This document shows positions 16,901 to 25,218 of a DNA stretch of 34,330 nucleotides, in pieces. The stretch is from contig JAKSRF010000014.1 in NCBI GenBank assembly GCA_024403755.1, positions 1-34,330 on the forward strand, in the 5' to 3' direction. A program made the translations under genes and the position numbers. Numbering within the stretch: position 1 is the first letter of the stretch; the number at the start of each line of letters is the position of its first letter. The notes beneath the pieces were generated by a model that was given only the letters and a program-made list of their open reading frames with translations, had not been told where the DNA came from and made no database searches. This DNA comes from Clostridia bacterium (lineage in GTDB: Bacteria; Bacillota; Clostridia; Saccharofermentanales; Saccharofermentanaceae).

Positions 16901-17728
16901 ATGGTTATTGGTATTTGTTCTAATGCTTTACGCGATATAAATTATGAAGTGGCAAAATATGTCGCTGATTTTATTTCAAATCACGGTAGCATTGCTGTCT
17001 TTGAAGATGATATACAGAAAGTTGATTTGATTGTTTCAATCGGCGGTGACGGAACATTGCTTTCAACCATATACAAATTTCGTCATTTAGGTGTTCCGTT
17101 TGTTGGAATAAATAAAGGAAGTATCGGTTTTCTTACCGATATTGAATTGGACAGAATTGATGAAGCATTACTGAATATCATTAACGGTGAATATAAGGTA
17201 ATTAACAGAAGTCAATTATATATTGAGATTTTTGATAAGAACGGAAATCTTAAGGATTCTGCTGTTTGTCTGAATGATGCAGTCGTATCCAGAGGTTCTG
17301 ATTTACATGTTGTAAAGCTTGATTTATATATAAACGATAAGCCTGTTGAACATTTTGTCGGTGATGGTTTGATTATAGCTACTGCTACCGGTTCCACAGC
17401 GTATTCTTTGGCTGCAGGCGGACCTATTATGATACCGAGTATGGAAGATATGATCATTACGCCTTTGTGTCCTCATACCTTACACAGATCAAGTTATGTA
17501 ATTGACAAGAAAAGTGTTGTTGAGGTTCATACCGGAAATTTTGAATCAGCTCCGATTATTTCTCCGGACGGTCGTAGGATGGTTGAGCTTGAACCTTATG
17601 ATATTATTAAGATCAAGCGATACGACAATGTTGTAAAGACGATAGATATGGGATTTAAAGATTTTTATCAGAAGGTAAGTGAGAAGATTGCTGTAAGAGG
17701 TTCATTTTATGAAAATGGCAAAAAATGA
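16901..17728 (+). CDS. nadK: NAD kinase
   Basis: A 275-residue NAD kinase, which makes NADP from NAD with ATP or polyphosphate. Key motifs: SIGGDGTLL (from about 47), GINKGSIGFLT, LNDAVVSRG (the NE/D region, here aspartate), and GDGLIIATATGSTAYSLAAGGPI. I chose ATG 16901 with AAGG at 16888-16891; an in-frame TTG at 16892 would overlap that site. The 3' end overlaps argR by 20 bases. The order nadK-argR-recN is standard for Clostridia. Confidence 0.95.
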   Translation: MVIGICSNALRDINYEVAKYVADFISNHGSIAVFEDDIQKVDLIVSIGGDGTLLSTIYKFRHLGVPFVGINKGSIGFLTDIELDRIDEALLNIINGEYKVINRSQLYIEIFDKNGNLKDSAVCLNDAVVSRGSDLHVVKLDLYINDKPVEHFVGDGLIIATATGSTAYSLAAGGPIMIPSMEDMIITPLCPHTLHRSSYVIDKKSVVEVHTGNFESAPIISPDGRRMVELEPYDIIKIKRYDNVVKTIDMGFKDFYQKVSEKIAVRGSFYENGKK

Positions 17729-18176
17729 GAGACAAGAATTAATTATTAAGCTAATTAAAGAAAATGTTATTACTACGCAGGAAGAGTTGACCAATATGGT
17801 TAACAGTAACGGTTATCAGATTACTCAGGCTACCTGTTCAAGAGATATTAAAGAGCTTGGAATTATTAAAGTCGCTGTTCCTAATCAAGGAACAAAATAT
17901 GCCGTTTTGGAGAGAACCGGTGATGTTGCTCCGGGAAGACTGTTGGCAGTTTTCTCCAATTCTGTTCTGTCCTGCAGTCCTGCAATGAACATTGTTGTAA
18001 TTAAAACTTTACCCGGTATGGCACAAGCTGCAGCATCGGCTTTGGATTCTATGCATTTGTCTTCTGTGGTAGGTACTATAGCCGGTGATGACAATATATT
18101 TGTTGCAACTCCGAGTGTTGATGAAGCAACTGCACTTGTTGAGACCATAAATGATATGGTAAATGACGATATTTGA
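17709..18176 (+). CDS. argR: arginine repressor ArgR/AhrC
   Basis: A 155-residue arginine-dependent regulator that acts as a hexamer on ARG boxes of arginine synthesis and breakdown genes. The N-terminal winged helix has RQELIIKLIKENVITTQEEL and the recognition helix ITQATCSRDIKELGIIKV, with the family SRD motif. The C-terminal domain ends with GTIAGDDNIFVATP, whose two aspartates bind arginine. AGAGG lies eight bases before the ATG at 17709, inside the end of nadK. No arginine biosynthesis gene is in the window, so it acts in trans, as is usual for argR next to recN. I did not find a convincing ARG box here. Confidence 0.95.
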   Translation: MKMAKNERQELIIKLIKENVITTQEELTNMVNSNGYQITQATCSRDIKELGIIKVAVPNQGTKYAVLERTGDVAPGRLLAVFSNSVLSCSPAMNIVVIKTLPGMAQAAASALDSMHLSSVVGTIAGDDNIFVATPSVDEATALVETINDMVNDDI

Positions 18177-18197
18177 TTAAGTTATTCTGGTAGTTAT

Positions 18198-19895
18198 ATG
18201 TTAGTTAGGTTAGAAATACGCAATTTTGCTGTAATTGAACATGCTGTTTTTGAACCGTGTAACGGCTTTAATGCGGTTACAGGTGAGACCGGTGCCGGAA
18301 AATCTCTTCTTATTGATGCGATTACATTAGTGTCCGGAAAAAAAGCAAACAGGGATATTATAAGAAGTGACTCTGATTTTGCTTTGGTTGAAGCAGTTTT
18401 TGATGTCTCTGACATAGATGAAAATAGTGAATTTATCAAATTTTTGGATGAAAACAGTATTGTGATTGAGGATCATACTATTATTATTTCCAGACGTATT
18501 TCAAGAGACGGTAAGTCAATCGCAAGAATTAACGGTAGTACGGTTTTGCTTTCTGTTCTTAAAAATTTGTCTGATTATATCATAGACATTCACGGTCAGC
18601 ACGATACACAAATTATTTTCGATGAGAAGAAGCATATAGATTTACTTGATGCTTACGGCAGGAAATATATTGAACAGCCGTATGCTGAATATGTAAAAAA
18701 GTTAAATGAACTTAAAGAGTGTACTCTAAGAATAAAGAAGCTTTCGGATAACAGTAATTCACTCGGAAATGAGGATTTTTTGAGATGTGCCGTTAAGGAG
18801 ATTTCCGATGCGGATTTGCACGAAGGTGAAGAGGAAGAACTTGATATTAAGCTTAAGGAATATACTGTTTTAAAGCAGACTGCCGTTTATTGGAAGATAA
18901 TTAATGATGCTTTTAACAGCGCTGATGATAACGGCATTACTCCGATTGACAGAGTTGAGGCCGCACTTGACAGCCTTAATAGAATTAAGTCGATAGACGA
19001 TAAACTTGTAGACAATGATTTTTATGATCGCTTCAGCGGTCTGGTTCAATCTTTTGAGGATATTAATGCTGAAGTAACGAGATATCTTGAGCTTTCAGGA
19101 TTTGACGAGAATGAATTAAGTAAGCTTGAGGATCGAATCAGCTTGATTTTTAATTTGAAAAATAAATACGGTAAAAGTATTGAAGAGATACTGGAATTTG
19201 AGACAAATGCAAATTCAGAATTGTTAGGGCTTGAGAATAAGGAAAAGACAATCCGAGAACTTAAATTACAGCGTCAGAAATTGTCAGAAGAATTACTGTC
19301 GGCATCGGATAAACTTAACAGCGCGAGAAAACTTGCCGCAGATGAATTGTCTTCCAGAATTGTAAGTGAACTTGCTGATTTAAATATGGAGAACAGCAGG
19401 TTTGAGGTTATATTTAAAGAGCATGATAAGAATCGTTTCTTCTCGGCTAAGGGTTCTCAAGATGTTGCTTTTTGTTTCTCAAGCAATAAGGGCGAGGAAT
19501 TAAAGCCTTTATCCGGTATTGTGTCAGGCGGTGAGGCTTCGCGTATTATGCTTGCAATAAAGGTGATTTTGTCTGATTCCGATTCTTTGTCTACGATGAT
19601 ATTTGATGAAATTGATACCGGTGTATCAGGTATTGCTGCAAATAAAATTGCCGAAAAGCTTAAATTTCTCGGTAAAAAGCATCAGGTTCTTTGTGTTACG
19701 CATCTTTCTCAAATCGCTGCTTCGGCTGATTATAATTTCCTTATCGAAAAGAAGGAGAAAGACAATTCAACATTTACTCAGATTACCGAACTTGATTCGA
19801 ATGCGAAGATACTTGAGATATCAAGACTTCTTACCGGTACACAAAATGAAGAATCAATTCGTCTCGCCGAGAATCTCATTAATCATTTTTTGTGA
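18198..19895 (+). CDS. recN: DNA repair protein RecN
   Basis: A 565-residue SMC-like ATPase that acts early at double-strand breaks. The N-terminal half of the ATPase has GETGAGKSLLIDA (K35), a central region of coiled coils, and the C-terminal half has the signature VSGGEASRIMLAIKVIL and Walker B MIFDEIDTGVSG, followed by HLSQIAASADYNFLI. The middle motif DIHGQHDTQ is typical of RecN. The ribosome binding site is weak; coupling to argR (21-base gap) is likely. The last 42 bases, including the stop, overlap the end of the convergent pseudouridine synthase gene. The usual downstream partners spoIVB and spo0A are absent. Confidence 0.95.
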   Translation: MLVRLEIRNFAVIEHAVFEPCNGFNAVTGETGAGKSLLIDAITLVSGKKANRDIIRSDSDFALVEAVFDVSDIDENSEFIKFLDENSIVIEDHTIIISRRISRDGKSIARINGSTVLLSVLKNLSDYIIDIHGQHDTQIIFDEKKHIDLLDAYGRKYIEQPYAEYVKKLNELKECTLRIKKLSDNSNSLGNEDFLRCAVKEISDADLHEGEEEELDIKLKEYTVLKQTAVYWKIINDAFNSADDNGITPIDRVEAALDSLNRIKSIDDKLVDNDFYDRFSGLVQSFEDINAEVTRYLELSGFDENELSKLEDRISLIFNLKNKYGKSIEEILEFETNANSELLGLENKEKTIRELKLQRQKLSEELLSASDKLNSARKLAADELSSRIVSELADLNMENSRFEVIFKEHDKNRFFSAKGSQDVAFCFSSNKGEELKPLSGIVSGGEASRIMLAIKVILSDSDSLSTMIFDEIDTGVSGIAANKIAEKLKFLGKKHQVLCVTHLSQIAASADYNFLIEKKEKDNSTFTQITELDSNAKILEISRLLTGTQNEESIRLAENLINHFL

Positions 19896-20783
19896 TTTTA
19901 CACTGAACAGATTCATCATGTCTTCCGGTAAAGGACTCCTGAATTGAAGTGTCTCTTGACTTTCCGGATGAACAAAATCCAGATAGTATGCATGCAGAGC
20001 CTGTCGGCCTATGAGATTGTCCAATTCGACTGAATTATCAAAAGAGTTATCAGGATTATCTGTTGAGTTCGGTCCGTAAAGACCGTCCCCGACCAAAGGA
20101 TGGCGCATATAGGTTGAGTGAACTCGAATCTGATGACATCTTCCTGTCTCAAGAATAAATTCTACCAGTGAAATATTTCTTTCTTCATCGGTATATTTAA
20201 CCCGATAATGAGTTACGGAAGGATGACCGTCTTCGGCAACATCTCTTATCATTACGGAATTCGGACGCCGCTTAATCGGCTTGTCTATTGTTCCGCACGG
20301 ATTATCGTATTTTCCGTAAACTACGGCAAGGTATTTTTTATTCATCGGTTTCTTCTGTATCAGGTCATGTGCATAACCGTTTTTAGCTATGCAAATTATT
20401 CCGGTGGTCTCTCTGTCTAATCTCATCACCGGATGCATAGGTATATCCGATAATCTTGAAGTCAAAGAATCATCTAAGTGATTATGTGTAGGATGAGTAA
20501 CAAGATTATTGGGTTTCTCACATACAACAATTTGTTCATCTTCATAATAGATTTTGATACCGGAATTATCCTTTGTTTTTCCGGAATCCTGACCGTATGC
20601 GGCAAATATCGTGTCTCCGGCATTTACTCGATCGATTACACGCCTATGAACTCCGTTAACTTCCATAGTTCCGTAGAGTTTGATTTTCTTTATGAGAATG
20701 TTGCTCATCATGTATCGTGATGAGAGAATAGTTCTGATTTCTTTATTGTCGTCTTCAGGTAAAACTGTAAAACTGATTTTCAT
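19854..20783 (-). CDS. RluA-family 23S rRNA/tRNA pseudouridine synthase
   Basis: A 309-residue RluA-type enzyme, which isomerises uridine to pseudouridine in RNA. The catalytic motif reads MRLDRETTGI with D123 as nucleophile; HPTHNHLDDSLTSRL, ETGRCHQIRVHSTYMRHPLVGDGLYG and the N-terminal S4-like segment (IRTILSSRYMMSNILIKKIKLYG) support the family. The target uridine cannot be told. A second RluA-family gene lies at 28425. AAGGAG precedes the ATG at 20783. It ends 42 bases inside recN on the other strand, with no terminator hairpin between the two. Confidence 0.9.
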   Translation of the reverse strand: MKISFTVLPEDDNKEIRTILSSRYMMSNILIKKIKLYGTMEVNGVHRRVIDRVNAGDTIFAAYGQDSGKTKDNSGIKIYYEDEQIVVCEKPNNLVTHPTHNHLDDSLTSRLSDIPMHPVMRLDRETTGIICIAKNGYAHDLIQKKPMNKKYLAVVYGKYDNPCGTIDKPIKRRPNSVMIRDVAEDGHPSVTHYRVKYTDEERNISLVEFILETGRCHQIRVHSTYMRHPLVGDGLYGPNSTDNPDNSFDNSVELDNLIGRQALHAYYLDFVHPESQETLQFRSPLPEDMMNLFSVKSQKMINEILGETN

Positions 20784-20805
20784 ATAGCACTCCTTAACTT
20801 GAATT

Positions 20806-20834
20806 ATTTTAAATGATTTTTCCTTCTGCGTAAA
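20806..20834 (-). promoter_or_regulatory. candidate promoter of the RluA-family gene
   Basis: On the minus strand TTTACG (829-834 of this kilobase, i.e. 20829-20834) and TAAAAT (20806-20811) are spaced by 17 bases and lie about 25 bases before the ATG. Confidence 0.45.
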
Positions 20835-20882
20835 GAAATAGTAAAAATGAGTAAAAAAAATTATCTTTTTCGAAAATCATTA

Positions 20883-20911
20883 TTGTTGGTAATTGATAAA
20901 TATGTTAGAAT
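20883..20911 (+). promoter_or_regulatory. promoter of the hydrogenase operon hydCBA
   Basis: TTGTTG (20883-20888) and TAGAAT (20906-20911) have a 17-base spacer and lie 22 bases before the GTG start of hydC. It is divergent from the RluA-family gene. Confidence 0.55.
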
Positions 20912-20933
20912 TTTCGTCGGGAGGTGAGTCATT

Positions 20934-21425
20934 GTGTCTATTATTAAGTTGACTCCGGAAGAGCAGGCTACAAAATTAGAAGCTGTTCTTTCAAAGTACA
21001 GAGGACAAGGCCAGAAGGCTTTGATGGCTACATTGCAGCAGTCACAGGAAATCTACGGATATCTTCCGTTGGATGTTCAGAAGAAAGTTGCAGATGCACT
21101 TGAAGTTTCAGTAGCTGAAGTTTACGGCGTTGTTTCATTCTATTCATTCTTCTCTTTGAAGCCAAAGGGAGAGAATGCGTTCAGTGTTTGTCTTGGTACT
21201 GCTTGTTATGTTAAAGGATCTCAGGCACTCCTCGATAAAATTGAGTCCAGCCTTGGAATTAAGGTTGGTGATTGCACAGAGGATTTGAAGTTCTCTATTT
21301 CTGCTTGCCGTTGCGTTGGTGCTTGCGGTCTTGCACCTGTTGTTCTTGTTAACGACGAAGTATACGGTAGATTAAAGCCTGAGGATATTCCGGGTATTAT
21401 TGCTAAGTATAAGGAGGAAGCATAA
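20934..21425 (+). CDS. hydC: [FeFe]-hydrogenase subunit HydC (NuoE-like, [2Fe-2S])
   Basis: A 163-residue thioredoxin-fold [2Fe-2S] protein like NuoE and HydC/HndA. The four cluster ligands are seen as CLGTAC (C86, C91) and CVGAC (C127, C131). The helical N-terminus with ALMATLQQSQEIYGYLP and YGVVSFYSFF is typical. It starts with GTG at 20934, set by a strong GGGAGGTGAG site at 20919-20928. In trimeric bifurcating hydrogenases this subunit works with the NADH-binding HydB. It overlaps hydB by one base (TAATG), so the operon is translationally coupled. Confidence 0.94.
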   Translation: MSIIKLTPEEQATKLEAVLSKYRGQGQKALMATLQQSQEIYGYLPLDVQKKVADALEVSVAEVYGVVSFYSFFSLKPKGENAFSVCLGTACYVKGSQALLDKIESSLGIKVGDCTEDLKFSISACRCVGACGLAPVVLVNDEVYGRLKPEDIPGIIAKYKEEA

Positions 21426-23227
21426 TGGATAATTATCGTTCACATGTCCTCATTTGTCATGGTACCGGATGTACATCTTCAAATTCCAATAAGATTTTGG
21501 ATAAGTTTAATGAAGTTCTTGCTGATAAGGGCCTCACAAATGAGATTAAAGTTGTAAAAACAGGATGCTTCGGTCTTTGTGCCGCTGGTCCTATCATTGT
21601 TATTTATCCTGAGGGAACAATGTATTATCGTTGTACTCCTGAAGACGTTGAAGAGCTTGTAAATGAGCATCTTATTAATGGTAAGGAAGTTGAGCGTCTT
21701 AAGGTTGCAGGTAATAATACAAGCCCTAAGGATTTCTATTCAAAGCAGATGCGTATCGCATTGAGAAACTGCGGTAACATCAATCCTGAAGATATCAATG
21801 AGTATATTGCTAATGACGGATATCAGGCATTGGGTACAATTCTTACTGAGAAGAGAGATCCTGATGCTATTATTCAGGAACTTATTGATTCAGGTTTACG
21901 TGGCCGTGGCGGCGGCGGATTCCCAACAGGTCTTAAGTGGAAGTTCGCTTCAGGTAACAGAGGTCAGGGTATTACAAAGTATGTATGCTGCAATGCCGAT
22001 GAGGGTGACCCGGGTGCATTTATGGATCGTTCCATTCTTGAGGGTGATCCGCACAGCGTAATCGAGGCTATGGCTATTGCCGGTTACTGTATTGATGCTC
22101 ATCAGGGTTATGTATATGTTCGTGCTGAGTATCCTATCGCTGTTGAGAGATTGCAGAATGCTATCAATCAGGCTAAGGAGATGGGTCTTCTCGGTAAGAA
22201 TATCTTCAATTCAGGTTTTGATTTTGAGCTTGATATCAGACTTGGTGCCGGTGCTTTTGTATGCGGTGAGGAAACAGCTCTTATGCGTTCTATCGAAGGT
22301 AAGAGAGGAAATCCTACACCACGTCCTCCGTTCCCGGCTGTTAAGGGATTGTTCGGTAAGCCGACAATTCTTAATAACGTTGAGACATACGCTAATATTC
22401 CTGTTATTATTAATAAGGGTGCTAAGTGGTTTGCTTCACTCGGTACTGAGAAGTCAAAGGGTACTAAGGTATTCGCTCTCGGTGGTAAGGTTAATAATGT
22501 AGGTCTTCTCGAGATTCCTATGGGTACTACCGTACGTGAGATTGTATTCGATATCGGTGGCGGTATTCCTAACGGTAAGGCATTCAAGGCTGTTCAGACT
22601 GGTGGTCCTTCCGGCGGATGTATCCCTGAGTCTTTGATTGATACACCAATCGATTACGATAACCTCGTTGCTGTAGGATCTATGATGGGTTCAGGCGGAA
22701 TGATTGTAATGGATGAAGATACCTGTATGGTTGATATTGCTAAGTTCTTCCTCGAGTTCACAGTTGATGAGTCTTGCGGTAAGTGTGCTCCTTGTCGTAT
22801 CGGTACAAAGAGAATGTACGAGATTCTTACAAGAATTACTGATGGTACGGGTACACTTGATGACCTTCAGGCTCTTGAGGATGTTGCAGTTGCATTGAAG
22901 AATGGTTCTCTCTGTGCTTTGGGACAGACAGCTGCTAACCCTATTCTTTCAACATTGAAGCATTTCCGTGATGAGTATGTTGAGCATGTTGTTGATAAGA
23001 AGTGTCGTTGCGGCGTATGTAAGGGTCTTTTGAACTATACAATTGATAAAGAGAAGTGCGTTGGTTGTGGTATGTGTGCTAAGGGTTGTCCTGCAGATGC
23101 TATCACAAGAACAGATTACATTGCTCCGGGCAAGAAGCTTGCTGCATTTGAGATTGATTCTTCTAAGTGTGTTAAGTGTGGTGCTTGTATGGGTACATGT
23201 AAGCTCAAGGCTATTTCTAAGCAGTAA
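21425..23227 (+). CDS. hydB: [FeFe]-hydrogenase subunit HydB (NuoF-like, FMN and NAD(H) binding)
   Basis: A 600-residue flavoprotein. Order of parts: an N-terminal thioredoxin-like [2Fe-2S] domain (C11, C16, C48, C52); the NuoF core with GRGGGGFPTGLKW and a glycine-rich FMN/NADH site; NPTPRPPFPAVKGLFG and PTILNNVETYANIP; a [4Fe-4S] site SCGKCAPCRIGTKRM with a later cysteine in SLCALGQ; and a C-terminal pair of [4Fe-4S] ferredoxin motifs CVGCGMCAKGCP and CVKCGACMGTCK. This is the HydB layout of group A3 enzymes, where flavin at this subunit couples NAD(H) and ferredoxin to H2. Codon choice is biased toward CGT, GGT and CTT, as expected for a highly expressed gene. Confidence 0.95.
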   Translation: MDNYRSHVLICHGTGCTSSNSNKILDKFNEVLADKGLTNEIKVVKTGCFGLCAAGPIIVIYPEGTMYYRCTPEDVEELVNEHLINGKEVERLKVAGNNTSPKDFYSKQMRIALRNCGNINPEDINEYIANDGYQALGTILTEKRDPDAIIQELIDSGLRGRGGGGFPTGLKWKFASGNRGQGITKYVCCNADEGDPGAFMDRSILEGDPHSVIEAMAIAGYCIDAHQGYVYVRAEYPIAVERLQNAINQAKEMGLLGKNIFNSGFDFELDIRLGAGAFVCGEETALMRSIEGKRGNPTPRPPFPAVKGLFGKPTILNNVETYANIPVIINKGAKWFASLGTEKSKGTKVFALGGKVNNVGLLEIPMGTTVREIVFDIGGGIPNGKAFKAVQTGGPSGGCIPESLIDTPIDYDNLVAVGSMMGSGGMIVMDEDTCMVDIAKFFLEFTVDESCGKCAPCRIGTKRMYEILTRITDGTGTLDDLQALEDVAVALKNGSLCALGQTAANPILSTLKHFRDEYVEHVVDKKCRCGVCKGLLNYTIDKEKCVGCGMCAKGCPADAITRTDYIAPGKKLAAFEIDSSKCVKCGACMGTCKLKAISKQ

Positions 23228-23247
23228 TGGGAAAGGAGATTATTATT

Positions 23248-25014
23248 ATGGATATGGTTAATCTTACAATTGACGGTGTTCAGGTCTCTGTACCTTCTAC
23301 TTATACAGTTCTTGAGGCTGCCAGAGAAGCTGGTATTAAGATTCCTACACTTTGTTATTTAAAGGACCTCAATCAAATCGGTGCTTGCCGTGTTTGTCTC
23401 GTTGAGGTTGAGAAGGCAAGAGCTCTTGCTGCAGCATGTGTTCAGCCTGTTGCAGAGGGTATGGTTGTTCACACAAACAGCCCTAAGGTTCGTGCCACAA
23501 GAAAGAACACTTTGGAGATGATTTTGTCAGATCATAACATTGATTGTCTTTCATGTATCAGAAACGGTAACTGTGAGCTTCAGTCTCTTGCTGAAGAGTA
23601 TGGTATCCGTAAGGTTACATTTAACGGCATTAAGTCTTCATCTATCATTGATGATAAGTCTTTCTCTATTGTCAGAGATTCTTCTAAGTGTGTTAAGTGC
23701 GGTCGTTGCGTTGCTGCTTGTAAGAAGCAGAGCGTTGGCGTATTGAGCTTCCTCAACAGAGGATTTGAGACTTCTGTTGGTCCTGCTTATGATATTTCTA
23801 TGGCTGATGCACCATGTATTTATTGCGGTCAGTGTATTGTATCCTGTCCTGTAGGTGCTCTCTATGAGAAGGAAGAGACAGAGAAGGTTTGGGATGCTAT
23901 CAATGATCCTTCTAAGCATGTAGTTATGCAGGTTGCTCCTGCTGTTCGTGCAGCTATCGGTGAGGAGTTCGGTCTCCCTATCGGAACACGTGCAACAGGT
24001 AAGATGTTTGCAGCTATGAGAAGACTCGGCGTTGACAAAGTATTTGATACAAACTTTGCTGCTGACCTTACAATTATGGAAGAGGGTACAGAGCTTCTTA
24101 ACAGAATTAAGAACGGTGGAGTTCTCCCAATGATTACTTCATGTTCACCTGGATGGATCAGATTCTGTGAGTTCTATTTCCCAGAGTTTATTCCAAATCT
24201 TTCTTCTTGTAAGTCTCCGCATGAGATGGAAGGTGCATTAATTAAGACTTATTATGCACAGAAGAATAATATCGATCCTAAGGATATCGTTGTTGTTTCA
24301 GTAATGCCATGTACTTCAAAGAAGACTGAGGCTGCTCGTGAGCAACTCGTTAATAAAGATGGTCTTAAGGATGTTGATATCGTTATTACAACACGTGAGC
24401 TTGCTCGTATGATTAAGCAGGCAGGTCTTAACTTCAACAACCTCCCTGATGAAGGACCTGACCCGGATTTCATGGGTGAGTATACAGGTGCCGGTGTTAT
24501 CTTCGGTGCTACAGGCGGTGTTATGGAGGCTGCTCTCCGTACAGTTGCTGATATCCTTGAGGATAAGGATTTACCTGATATCGAGTATAAGGCTGTTCGT
24601 GGTGTTGAGAATGACATCAAGGAAGCTACAGTTACACTTGGCGGTAAGGATATCAAGGTTGCAGTTGCTCATAGCACAGCTGCTGCTCGTGAGCTTCTTA
24701 CTAAGATTAAGAACGGTGAAGCTAATGACTATGCATTCATTGAAGTTATGGGTTGTTCCGGCGGATGTGTTTGCGGTGGTGGTCAGCCAATCGTTAAGGC
24801 TCAGGATTTGATGGATATCGATTTGAGAGCTGAGCGTGCTAAGGCTTTGTATGAAGAAGATGCTATTATGCCACAGCGTAAGTCACATAAGAATTCTCAG
24901 GTTATGAAGCTCTATGAGGATTTCCTCGGTGAGCCAAACGGTCACCTTGCTCATGAGTTGTTGCATACAACTTATGCTCAGAAGGAGATTTATCCTGAAA
25001 ATTTAGTTAAGTAA
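23248..25014 (+). CDS. hydA: [FeFe]-hydrogenase catalytic subunit HydA
   Basis: I place the start at ATG 23248, nine bases after AAAGGAG; an in-frame ATG at 23227 precedes that site. The 588-residue protein has an N-terminal [2Fe-2S] domain (C36, C47, C50, C64), a His-Cys3 [4Fe-4S] site (H96, C100, C103, C109), two [4Fe-4S] clusters (C148/151/154/158 and C190/193/196/200), the H-cluster domain, and a C-terminal small-subunit-like helix region (YEDFLGEPNGHLAHELLHTTY). H-cluster motifs: TSCSPGW (L1), MPCTSKK (L2) and EVMGCSGGCVCGGGQP (L3). With HydB and HydC it should form a group A3, electron-bifurcating or NAD-linked hydrogenase. It lacks the extra C-terminal [2Fe-2S] domain of the Thermotoga HydA. 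L1 has serine where CpI has the ligand Cys300; see findings. Maturases HydE, HydF and HydG are not in the window. Confidence 0.95.
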   Translation: MDMVNLTIDGVQVSVPSTYTVLEAAREAGIKIPTLCYLKDLNQIGACRVCLVEVEKARALAAACVQPVAEGMVVHTNSPKVRATRKNTLEMILSDHNIDCLSCIRNGNCELQSLAEEYGIRKVTFNGIKSSSIIDDKSFSIVRDSSKCVKCGRCVAACKKQSVGVLSFLNRGFETSVGPAYDISMADAPCIYCGQCIVSCPVGALYEKEETEKVWDAINDPSKHVVMQVAPAVRAAIGEEFGLPIGTRATGKMFAAMRRLGVDKVFDTNFAADLTIMEEGTELLNRIKNGGVLPMITSCSPGWIRFCEFYFPEFIPNLSSCKSPHEMEGALIKTYYAQKNNIDPKDIVVVSVMPCTSKKTEAAREQLVNKDGLKDVDIVITTRELARMIKQAGLNFNNLPDEGPDPDFMGEYTGAGVIFGATGGVMEAALRTVADILEDKDLPDIEYKAVRGVENDIKEATVTLGGKDIKVAVAHSTAAARELLTKIKNGEANDYAFIEVMGCSGGCVCGGGQPIVKAQDLMDIDLRAERAKALYEEDAIMPQRKSHKNSQVMKLYEDFLGEPNGHLAHELLHTTYAQKEIYPENLVK

Positions 25015-25036
25015 TCAGATATAATTTGATTTTGAA

Positions 25037-25073
25037 AACTGTCTTAAAGTGTTTTGCTTTGAGACAGTTTTTT
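25037..25073 (+). terminator. rho-independent terminator of the hydCBA operon
   Basis: AACTGTCTTAAAG, a seven-base loop TGTTTTG, then CTTTGAGACAGTT form a 13-pair stem with one G-U pair, followed by TTTT and further T. It lies 22 bases after the hydA stop. Confidence 0.93.
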
Positions 25074-25109
25074 CTTGTTAAGATTTGATTACTTTGATTG
25101 TCAAAAAGG

Positions 25110-25138
25110 TTGACATATAAAGGATTTATTCATAAAAT
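25110..25138 (+). promoter_or_regulatory. promoter of rny
   Basis: A consensus TTGACA (25110-25115), 17 bases, then TAAAAT (25133-25138). It follows the hydrogenase terminator and leaves a leader of about 75 bases before the rny start. Confidence 0.8.
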
Positions 25139-25218
25139 AGTTCAGTATAAATGTCTAATGTATGTTTATATCTATAAGAATTGATCTTTGACAACTAAAT
25201 ATTTGGAGGTGTGCCAAC

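Noticed and set aside
20883..20900. Possible Rex (NADH-responsive) operator before hydC
   Set aside because: TTGTT matches the left half of TTGTTAA-N4-TTAACAA but the right half does not fit well enough; the match also coincides with the -35 box.
24252..24656. 134-codon minus-strand frame inside hydA
   Set aside because: Shadow of the hydrogenase gene caused by its biased codons; no ribosome binding site or known motif. The same holds for the 22168-22587 frame in hydB.
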